Part shown: positions 54,401 to 64,000 of the stretch, piece after piece | Position numbering within the stretch: position 1 is the first letter of the stretch | How the letters are laid out: each line of letters begins with the position of its first letter | NCBI RefSeq assembly: GCF_025698545.1 | Contig: NC_068576.1 | Coordinates: 57,572,094 to 57,636,093, forward strand | Length of the DNA stretch: 64,000 nt | Source of the DNA: Gossypium raimondii | Lineage: Eukaryota; Streptophyta; Magnoliopsida; Malvales; Malvaceae | Reading direction: 5' to 3' | Notes under the pieces: model-generated | Databases searched by the model: none | Told to the model about the DNA's origin: nothing | The model's input: only the letters and a program-made list of their open reading frames with translations | Position numbers and translations under genes: made by a program

Positions 54401-56466
54401 GGAATCTCATCCTTATGGAAGGAATAAAAGATTTCGTTTGGCGCAGCTTCCAACAGGAGGCCTTTGCCAAGCTTTACTTCAGCAGGTCGATAAAGCCAAT
54501 TTACACACAACTTTAACTTGTTTTCTTTCCCAGCAGTTAGACAACGAATTATTCCAATGAAAGGTGGAGAATCTTCGGGCGGTTTGAAGAGAGCACAGTC
54601 ACCAACACTGATCTTACGTCCATCCTATTGGTAGCAAAACAGGCTATGTCAGTAACTTAGTGAACATCCGTGTATGTAATTTTTTATCAGTGAAAAACTA
54701 AAGCAATTTGTACTATGAAAAAAAATGCTTGATCAAAAACCCAGATTGTAACCCACTCAGTTGTTTCTAAAAGCCATCAACTCTTGCCTTCAAAGACTAA
54801 GCCACCCAAAGGAAGCAGTGCAGGTAATTTAACACAGACAGAAACAACTCCAAGAACAACCCTCTACTAGCAAATAGCAAGAAATTCAGCTATTCAGATC
54901 TGTTGTGATTCCAATAATCCAGCTTTATTAGATAAGGACTTTTTGAAAAGCATATGTATAGATAAAGATGCAAATAATAACACCATTTAGGGTATGATCA
55001 GTCAGTTTCTAAATAAATTCACAAAACAAACAAGTTTTTCTTCAGTAAAATTACAATGCTTCTATAGATATTAAACCATAGTTTCACAATGTAAGAAATA
55101 AATCTACTAAAATTCAATTTAAGAGAAAATTGCACATTAATTATCCCTAAGCCATCAAACTTCAACAATAGCAGGAAGGAATTATAGTAATTCAGATATA
55201 TCTAAAGCTATTTTACAACAACAATCAAGGAGAAGTTGAATTAGCAAGTCATTCAACCACTCAGATCTAGTCTGAGTCCAATAATCCAGCTTTATCAGAC
55301 AAGAAAGACTTCAGAGATTCATATGTACAGAAAAGAGGCATATACCACCATATAGAGCATGACTGGCCACTTTTAAACAAATTCATGAAACAAATACTTC
55401 TCTTCAGTAAATCTACATCAAATGGAAAAATACTTCTACAGATTTTAAACTTCTCAGTATCTATTATAATACAACTTAAGAGCAAATGATGAACTAGAAA
55501 CTAATTATTTATCAACAAATTTCATGATTCCAGCTGTCCAAACTTTGGAAACTTCCCAATATTCTGAATAACAATAACGCTGGTGATTTCTTCTCCTTAA
55601 CACTCCTTGATGGTAGGCAAATTCCCATGATCAACATATATACATTGATCTATCTGGACCTAAATTTCTCTATCATTTCCCAACACTCCCCCTGTCCATA
55701 ACTCCATCATATTGGGTGAAAGGAAAACATCCAAGGCATGCTAAGCAACTGCTACTCGAAGTCCACAATTATAAATTTCAGACAAGTCAATGGAAGGACC
55801 GTATCATCTATAGAAAAACTTGTATATGAAAAGAAAAGGACGTTCTGGTATCATAATTTAGCACACAAAAGATATGTTAAAGAAAAATGTAAATTGGCCC
55901 AAGGAAACAGACTCTTCTCGATCATTACCCAAATTACAATGTAGTACACCGCTTCCCACAACTGAAGCGCTGTATGAACGACAAAAATCAAGCCAAAAGT
56001 TCTTACACGAACACCTCGGCCAAACAATCCACCCAAAAGATCAAAAGTTAAATGCCTTCCAACAGATCAATATTCCAGCTGATTCAAAACCAAGCCAAGA
56101 AAAATCCAAGAAAATTAGGAGTACTTCCACACAATCCAGCACCAATTAAGCCACCATACCAAATTCCCAAAAGCAAAAGTGAACCCCTCTCTTCATTTCC
56201 ACCAAATCAATACGACAAAACCTCTCTTATCAAATCACAAGACGAAACAAAACAAGCAAACAAAAAGAACAGAAAATTGAATAGAATCAAATCAAATAAA
56301 AGCAGAAGAAAAGGTATACCTTTGAAAAGAAATTAACGGTAGATGAAGAAGAAGAAGAAGAGAGAGAAGCACCACCATCACCACTCAGAACAGCCGTTGA
56401 ACGTGTAGGGACTGTCCACATGTGCCGTGCCTTTTTCCTCTCCTCACCTCCTCCCCGCCCATGCAT
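49680..56466 (-). CDS. SUO: SUO-like protein (BAH domain, TFIIS N-terminal domain, GW motifs)
   Basis: Four exons, 56466-56320, 54624-54253, 54175-51517 and 51340-49680, join in phase to 1612 aa. The start MHGRGGGEERKKARHMWTVP matches the family and precedes a poly-Ser run encoded by a TCT repeat. The BAH domain covers about 50-170 (ISVGDCALFKPPEDSPPFIG, CVNWLYRPAEVKLGKG, ITNKCLWWLTDQDY). The TFIIS N-terminal (LW) domain is about 268-420 (GVEKLVQLM, LPVFDEWLQEVHKGKIG, SLVDTWKKRVEAEM). A long Ser/Asp-rich disordered middle follows. The C-terminal third carries five DLN motifs, two of them exact DLNxxP (DLNNGP, DLNAGP), and two GW sites (ALGWKG near 1205, GGWDGY near 1602). Arabidopsis SUO promotes miRNA-guided translational repression and bears BAH, TFIIS-N and two GW sites. 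A close paralogue exists there, so orthology is not certain. The 1.7 kb intron 1 holds no gene. Confidence 0.94.
51387..51434. repeat. ATT trinucleotide microsatellite in an intron of the SUO-like gene
   Basis: About 16 ATA/AAT units with one C interruption, within the intron between exons 3 and 4. The frame that runs through it as poly-Leu is intronic read-through. Confidence 0.95.
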
Positions 56467-58548
56467 AGCCTTGCATTTTCCCCTTCGAGTACCATCAATT
56501 CCCCCTCCTTATTTCTATCTTATTTTTCCCCTCTTCAATTTCCTCCCCTTTCTTTCAACAATTCCGTGCCCTAGATCCGCCCAAAACCCTACCTTTTACC
56601 ATCTACAGAAAAATCCCCCCTCAACCAACCCTAATTTCCCCAATCGCAAATCGGAAACCCTAATTCCCTTTAGATCGCGATTCCCCCTTTTACCCGACCT
56701 AATTCAATCTCAGATCCATCCACCGCGTTCGATTTTGCAAGCCGCCTTTCGATCTATAGAAGAACAAAAGAGATTATTGAAAATTAAAGAGAGAGAAAAT
56801 CGAGAGAGATTAAAAAAAGAAATTTGTTTTTGATCGACTTTTAGAGAGAGAGAGAGAGAGAGAGAGAAGAAAAAAAAAAGAGACAGACAGAGACAGAGAC
56901 AGAGAGAGACGGCAAAAGGAAAGGTGTACTTGGGGTTACATGGTAGGGCAGAGCGGGCAATAGGATGGGCAGTTCGGGCAACTACTTAACGAGGGGCAAG
57001 ATATAGTCACAGTGCTGTGACGGAAATGAAATGACGTGTGTGGGATTCCGGATACGGGACTGGACTTGTTCGATTTCGTTTCAGATTATTAACTTAAAAA
57101 GTGTTTGACTCATCAGTGTTTGTTTTGGCACCTTTGACTTTTATTTTTATTTTTGGGAGGGGGTAATGAGGGCAAATGGGATTTTCAACGGCCGATAAAA
57201 TTAAGGTTTTTGGGTTTTGATTTTTAGGGCGGGGACGATAAAGCTACCCGTGTGGGGTATTGCGGGTGATGCTTCAAAGAGGGCAAACTCGTAATTTCTC
57301 ACTTGAGGGAGAGTTAAGGTTGTCTCCCCTCCTGGATTCTTTCATCCAACATAAGAAAAATAAAAACAAGTTGATTTTTTTAAAAGAAGAATAAGAAGTG
57401 AATTTTTATTATTTTCTTTTATGGGTAAACAAAGCATAAACAATTCTCTATAGCCTTCAAAAAATCATGGAATTTTTGCATGATGATCACAGATATAAGT
57501 TGTTGAATATTTAAATCCAAATTAAATATCATCAAATTGAATCTAGAAACGGAAACAGGCAAAACTAATAGTAGTAGTAAAATAGGGTAGGGTAGGGCAG
57601 CGCTTCCAGTGGTGTAGGTGGCAATAAACCGCTGCTCTTGGGTTTAAAGGCTACGGTTGCTCAAGTTTGGATGGATGGTCCTTCAAATTTTTTTTTTCTA
57701 AACCAGTTTTTGTCCTCACCTAAACAAATCAGTCGAGTACTAGCCTTGAATAAATGAAAGAAACAGAATTTTAGAGTGGTGGAGACTATCGTTGGGATGG
57801 GATCCATCATCCTGAAAGTATGTGAGACCAGAAACAGAGCATTATTCATTAAACTAACAAAACCAATTCTTCAAAGCGTTGCAATGGCAATTCTCCCTTT
57901 CGCTTTCCCTCAGGCATTTGGGACCACTCTATGCTGTGTGTTAAGCAGCCTTGAGAGGACACAACACAAACAATGCTCTTGCTCTCGAATCCCCACTTGT
58001 AAGAAGTAGCAGGGATTCGCAGTTGCTATTTTCCAACTCCCTTCATATTTTATTATCTATTTTTATTTATTTATATTTCTGAAAATACAGTTGGAATAGA
58101 TTCAAGCTTAGACTTGATTGTGACTGTGGACCGTCAGCATCCCAAGGGAAGATTAAAAATAAAAGAAAAAAGGCACAATTCTTCTATCGAGTTCGAGTCT
58201 GTCTGTGTGGGGGACAAAGCTTGAACCACTGAACAGTCTGGATCATTGCATTTGTGTATACTCAACATTTTTACTACAACTTCGGTGAGGAATCCGGCTA
58301 ACATAGTTAGAAATTTTTCAGAATAGAAACCAGGTGTAAAAGGGAAATATGAAATAAACCGAGTTCCTTTAAGATGATCAGCAGCAGTTATTGATTATGT
58401 GCCATCCAAAACAAACACAAACACTAGTTATGTTCCTAAACACCTAAGATGTCTGATGCAACAATGGAATAGCAAGTCAGAATCGAATCTCCACCAACAA
58501 AAACAATAGAAAGCCTTCAGTGAACGGGATAAGCAGTTTAGTACAATA
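56467..58548. other. Spacer between the SUO-like gene and the L47 gene
   Basis: The left part is the 5' leader/promoter of the SUO-like gene, including the GA tract. The right part is the 3' flank of the leftward L47 gene. The 77-codon plus-strand frame at 57776-58009 has no recognisable motif and is not called. Confidence 0.55.
56842..56910. repeat. GA-rich microsatellite upstream of the SUO-like gene
   Basis: An AG run of about 13 units is followed by A-rich and AGAC repeats. On the minus strand this is a CT-rich tract about 380-440 bases before the start codon, the usual place for a plant 5' leader or core promoter. Confidence 0.85.
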
Positions 58549-60930
58549 TCACAGAGCATTTATCATCCTCTTCATCTCTGCAGATCTCCTCGGATCAGGG
58601 TCTTCAATTGCTCTTTCTGTAAGTACTTGCTTAATTCGGCACATCGACTTCCTTACCTGAATTTCATAATCAGTATAAAAAATCCAGTAAGCAAGAGGTG
58701 CTTCCTAATGGTGGAGGAATATTAAAAATCTGGTAAGCATGAATGATTCCAAACATAATTTCAGTATTAACAAACATGATTACCTATGCAGAGTAAATTT
58801 TAAAAATATTTAAAAATAAGTCTGATTGTTCGATAGTCGTAGTTACAAGGAATAACCATACACGACTGCTTCATTTTAATACATTTTAACCATTCATTCT
58901 GACTTATTACTAAGAACTACAAAATGCTACTTTGTTCACAATAGTATAAACATTTAGAACTAGTGTCTAATCATCTAAAGAATTTGCAGTGTGTTTGCAT
59001 TGGAAATTTGTAAATTCAAAGATCTTTTAAATGAGGGCGGCCATATGAAACGAAAGTGAGAACGTATTTAAAAGAATTTTGAAAACCCGCATCTTTATAT
59101 GGGGTTCCAGAGAGGGATTTCAGGTACTCAATTTCCTTCAGAAAATTCCTCCAAGTTTTGAAATTTCCACTTCTTTTACCAAACAAGACAATAGGATTTT
59201 AAGCATTTAATATCCCGATTAAATGAATTCCCTTCCAGAAATACCTCATCCAAACAGACCCTCGAGGATATTCAAGCAACAATGATCACAAAGCATATCA
59301 AATGACAAGCAGAAGAAACAGGGTTATACCTTTGGGATGCGTTCTGGATTGGGAAAGCGGAGATTCTGAGCATGAAGCATCTGCCGTTGAGTCATCAGCA
59401 TGTTCTTCTCTTTCAACAGAACATACCATAGTTTATGGAGATCATCCCAGGACTTTACACGCAGTTCAGAAGCTTTCCAACTTCGACCTGACAGCAACGA
59501 AATTTTAAGAAGAAATTGAACAAATTACAACAGCACTAGAACTAGCATGGTGACTACATGGGTTGGATTGGGTCTTGAATAGCAGCTCTACCCTTCTTAG
59601 GGTAGGGGCAGGGTCTTCGGGAAAGAAGAAATTCTTTTGAAAAATCCATTAGGTGTAATTATGCTGAAACTCAAAACAAAACAGGAAAGTAAAGATTTGG
59701 GTCTATAACCAAGTACTATGCAAATATATCCAGGAAACGGTATGAGTTAAAATGTTATAAATGAAAACCAAATCTCTTGTTTAAGTTTAACAGGGAAAAA
59801 AATGCAGCAATATCAGTGTATCCTTCCTCTAGGAGTGCAACAGTTGTTAATGCTTTATTAGCTAAACAGAATCGGTGGAAAGAATAGCTTCAGGTTCAAG
59901 CCAATCATAGGAATTAATTAAAAAAAAAAAGTTGTACTTCTTAAGGAAAATGTATTCCTGTAAATAAAGGGGGCTTCTGTAAGAATCTTGTCATGAGTAA
60001 TTTATGGCCAGTCTATCATAACTACCACATAACACCAGACAATGAAATCCAATGAAACTATCACACTGATCCCAAAGTTGAAATCTATCCCACAACACCA
60101 ACCATCAAACTACTTCAAACAGATAAACTTCGAATCCAATTTTAGAGAAACCATAGATGACTTATCAGTTTCAGAAAGAACCAAATAAAAATAGATCTTT
60201 CATCCAAGGTGGCAAGTAAAATTATATCCGTGGTTTGCATGCTGACTTGAAGATTTCTTCAATAACGACAACAACAGCATTGGCACTAAATTCCCAGGTG
60301 CCTGACAGTTATTAATATAGAATTTTGCAGTAACTTAGGGGATGATGTACAAGAAAGTTGATTCTTTAACAGGTACCAAGTTTTCAACAGTTATCCTAGT
60401 TTATTCTAATACATGGCATCTAAAATTCAATTATGCCTTTACAATTGTAGTTTGTTTTAGAGTGTGAGCAATTAAAGCATTATCTTGGACTCTCAAGTCC
60501 TAACTCCGACTTGGGGAAACACTGGCCATTAAAGTGAATTTGGCAACCCTTCAATTGCACGAACTCGATGAATAAACACCAGCAACCCACAGATTCAAAT
60601 AAGTTCAAAGATTGTAACAGTTTCAAAGATATGGTGTTCAATAGTCCCATATTGCTTTTACCTTATTCTAGAAAATAAGAAATGAAAATTGGAAACAGAG
60701 AAGGAAAAGGAAACTCATGACTAAAAAAAAAGAAGCGAAAAGCATACGAAGAATGTACCGTAGACAGGTTTTTCATCTTCGGGATTTCTATCAGCCTCAA
60801 AAAATTGCTCAAGTGGGTTGAGATTAGTAGGAGCAGCTGCTGATGCGGCGGCGGCGGTGGTCGCAGCTGAACTTTCTGATTTAGCGGCAGCCAAGAGAGC
60901 TGTTCTGCCTACAAATCTAGACAGAAACAT
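58549..60930 (-). CDS. MRPL47: Mitochondrial large-subunit ribosomal protein L47 (uL29m)
   Basis: Exons 60930-60759, 59487-59330 and 58656-58549 join in phase to 145 aa. I chose the ATG at 60930 ([20 protein letters not shown]) because it begins an Arg/Ser/Ala-rich mitochondrial targeting peptide and gives the usual plant length. An in-frame ATG at 61044 would add 38 residues (183 aa) and cannot be excluded. After an Ala-rich linker comes the conserved [29 protein letters not shown], followed by the L29 helical pair: [41 protein letters not shown]. The ending is [11 protein letters not shown]. uL29 lies at the polypeptide exit tunnel of the ribosome, here the mitoribosome. A GCX-type repeat encodes the Ala run. 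Confidence 0.94.
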
Positions 60931-61044
60931 GGTTAATCTCTCACTAGAGTAATATCTGTTTTGCCGAGACAGTGTAAATGTTTTGTAAGGAAGACTTGAG
61001 TTTGCGGAATGTGATAGGGTTTTAAGAGCCCAGTCCACGGCCAT

Positions 61045-64000
61045 TTCAATCTAATTTCCAGATTTGATGTGGGGGTCACGGGCTCATTTCTATTCTAATG
61101 GGTTTTAAGAACCCAAGTCACGGCCCTTTATAAAATTAAACGATGAAGACTAATATGTAGGTTTTGGGCTTTTTTATATTTAAATATAAGAGCGTGTTTG
61201 GGTGAGAATTTTGTAAAAGGATTTCGTTTGAATTTAAGGTTTTTAAAATTCTAAAAATGAATTTATTTATTTAGGTAAATATATTAGATAATTTTAAAAT
61301 TTATGAGTAATTTAAAGAGAATTCTAACAGTTTAAATTTCTTTTACAGATTCTACCTAAATAGTTGGTTTTTAAAATTGCTCATATATAGTAATTTTATT
61401 TGATTTAATTCACATGATCTCACTATAAAATAAAATTTATAACTTAAAAATTATTTTTATTTAATTATAATAAATATTTTAAATTTTATTTTATTAAAAC
61501 TGTTTATAATTTTATAAAATATAATGATATACTTATTGAATATTTTTATATTCTTTATTCTTAATATAATTATTCTTCTTTTATGATTATTTTTTAATTT
61601 ATAAAATTTCATTAGCCTATTTTTGTAAAACCAGTTATTTATCTAAATAAATCAATTACAAATCTTAACCTTTTGAATTGATGAATTCTAAAATGCTAAC
61701 ATTTTAAAAACTCAAAAAATTATAATTCTCCATCCAAAGACATTTTAATCTTTTATAATGTTACAATTTTTGGATAAACTATATTAGTACACCCAACTAT
61801 GCTTTTTATTCTTTTTTGGTTACCAACTATGAAAAGTTACAAAATAGTCACTCAACAATCTAATTTTGTCTTTTTTATCGCTCAATTATCTTAGATTTCT
61901 TTGTGTTTTTATTTTAGGTTAGCTAATTGGTGACATAAAATTTTTTTGAATAGTTGGGTGAAAAAAATTAATTTACTAATAGTTGAGTGATTATTTCGTA
62001 ACTTTTCATAATTGGTTGATAAAAAAATCATAGTTGAATGATCTCTATCGTAATTTATCTCTTTTTTATTATCTTTTAAAATATCAAATTTTAATCCATG
62101 TTACATTCTCTTCTTAAAAGTATAATATATTTTATTATTGTATTAATATTTATTAATTATATTATTGAAATTTTAACTCTTAATCTACTAACCTCATCTT
62201 TTAAAACTAAATTACGAATTTATTCGAGTTTGAATCCAACACTTGTCTTTCTTCTGTTTTTTGGGCCCTTAAATTTGGAGAAGGAAACAAAGCCGCCGAC
62301 CGAGTAGCTGAAATAAAAGCAAAACACTTGCTTCTCCATCTCCACCACTTTGTAATACTTGATTTAAAAAAAAAAACGTTATTATGATAAAAATATATAT
62401 TTGATCATTTTAAACTCAGTATAATTAGGTTACAGAAACACGTCATAGGAAAATAACGTAAATAGATTCATATAAAGAAATGCAATAATTGCATGAAACA
62501 GGATGAGAACAAGAAATAATAAAAGATTACGTTAATTTGTGGGATCCTCGTTTTATGTTATAGTAAGTATGTTGATTTTCAGCCCTTAAATCTTGGCTTT
62601 AGCGCTCCTCGACATGTGTCTGTGATTGCGTTGTGTGAAAGAGATTGTGCAACCAACCACTTTAATCAAATATGAATTTGTGAGAGAAATTAAACGCAAC
62701 CCAACTCTCACTTCTCCAAGGAATAATCACATTACAATTCACAAATCATTCCTTTGTAGTTGTTTATTAAATGAAAGTGAAACATAAAATGTGAAAAATG
62801 ATAGTTTATTTGTTTATCATTTCACAAATTTATAAAATTAGTTTTTTGAGATACATTCGACTATAATGATTTAGGAAAAAGAAATGTTCCCCAGCCTAAC
62901 CAATAAATCAATCAACAGAAGCATCAGTTTTAAAATTATTAACGAAAACACACCAAATATAGATGATAACGGAAAACCAATAAAAATGCATTATATTCAA
63001 ATTCTACTCATTCATAGTATAATGAGAAAGGACATATGTGTCTCCAATTTTCGAAAAAGGCCAAAAGAAAGCCAGAGAATTTCCCAATCAATGGGTCCCA
63101 CCATTACCATCAGCAATATGGCAATGGTTCGGTGGCTTTGGCTGTACCCTAAACTTTCAACAACTTGCATCTCTTTCCACGTTCTCCTTTTCATCCCTTG
63201 CCATTGATTTCATGATAGAATGGCGGTAAATTTTTTATAAAAAAACTATAATTTCCAGGTCAATTAAACCACTTTTTGTGTTCCATTATGCATTTTAATC
63301 CAATTTTACAAAAATTTGAAACCTTAATTATATGAAGCAGTAGCCTTGTCGTATTATTACAGCTGTATTTCACTAAATGACATCCATCCTCTTTAAAATA
63401 TTAACCAACATTAATTCCCCGCTACCTTTGCGGCTTCAAAAACCAATTTTATTTATAAATTATGTTCATAGTGATGAAAATTATAAAATTATCATTTCAT
63501 TTTTTTTTTGTTATCGATCGTTAAATGACGTTGCAACTTTAAAGAAAAGAGAAGAAGAGATCGAGCTTCATAACTAGATGCTGCAAATAGAGACTTGTTT
63601 GACTCTAGAGAGAACCCTAAAGGCTAACACCAGTGGCCTGGGCAGTTCAATGGTGCTAATCAGTACAAGGAGGGGCGAAGAAGGTGCTGAGAATGAAAGT
63701 TGGAAGTGGTGAAGGTCAAGGATTGAAGATGGGTTTTGATTGGTGGACACAAAAGATTGAGTCAGATTTAAGGAAAATTTGACCATAAATATATTTAAAC
63801 CACCAAATAAATATTTTAGACTACGAATAATAAATTCACATGCAAATAAATGAAGTAGCTGCCTTTAAATACATCATTCAAGAATAAATATATAATGTTT
63901 TGCAAACTATAAGTAGAAAATTTAAATGAAGACATCATTTAAAACTTTAAAACATTTTCATTTATTCTTGCTTTCTAGTCACCCACATCGTAAAAACAAA
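61045..64000. other. AT-rich intergenic DNA at the right edge
   Basis: Contains the L47 promoter side and a MITE (61772-62060). I see no protein-like frame; short frames at 62098, 62884, 63377 and 63574 have no motifs or splice partners. Confidence 0.55.
61772..62060. mobile_element. Small MITE related to the element at 44236
   Basis: The left arm (GGATAAACTATATTAGTACA, then AACTATGAAAAGTTACAAAA and TAGTCACTCAAC) is mirrored by the right arm read in reverse (AGATAAATTACGATAGAGAT, AATTATGAAAAGTTACGAAA, TAATCACTCAAC). The whole element is about 290 bases, nearly all inverted repeat. The wording (GTTACAAAATAGTCACT...) matches the arms of the 44236 element. Confidence 0.75.

Noticed and set aside
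57776-58009. 77-codon plus-strand frame with a hydrophobic centre
   Set aside because: No recognised domain, no splice partner and no conserved wording; length is within chance for this AT content.

Overview
The window is nuclear DNA of a flowering plant (a dicot). Genes are split by GT-AG introns, spacers are AT-rich, and every recognisable protein is a plant family member. The terminal bases of the solo LTR look like Gossypium Ty3-gypsy LTRs as I remember them, so cotton or another Malvaceae is my best guess; this is inference, not proof. All gene models below were built by hand from splice sites, frame continuity and remembered family sequence.

Layout. 1-5040 (-): 5' part of a gene for a secreted/multi-pass membrane protein with Ig-like repeats, cut by the window edge. 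7548-13726 (-): complete class I KNOX homeobox gene (5 exons, 303 aa) with a 4.6 kb third intron. 14714-23947 (+): dead Ty1-copia element carrying two nested insertions, a 1.6 kb TIR element in gag and a 2.9 kb solo LTR in the reverse transcriptase. 26070-30305 (+): intact RDR2, the RNA-dependent RNA polymerase of RNA-directed DNA methylation (4 exons, 1147 aa). 30966-37890 (-): exocyst subunit SEC10 (about 24 exons), convergent with RDR2. 40549-42575 (-): HIG1-domain protein (2 exons, 82 aa). 45230-48204 (+): type II ROP/RAC GTPase (8 exons, 211 aa). 49680-56466 (-): SUO-like protein with BAH and TFIIS-N domains (4 exons, 1612 aa), convergent with the ROP gene. 58549-60930 (-): mitochondrial ribosomal protein L47/uL29m (3 exons, 145 aa). 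61045-64000: AT-rich spacer with a MITE.

The genes are ordinary housekeeping, signalling and developmental loci; nothing suggests an operon or a functional cluster. I found no convincing new biological system. The points most worth a second look are the nested transposon stack with readable target-site duplications, the tandem splice donor that decides the ROP membrane-anchor tail, the coexistence of EAR-type and GW motifs in the SUO-like protein, the very large KNOX intron 3, and the Ig-like repeat membrane protein at the left edge.
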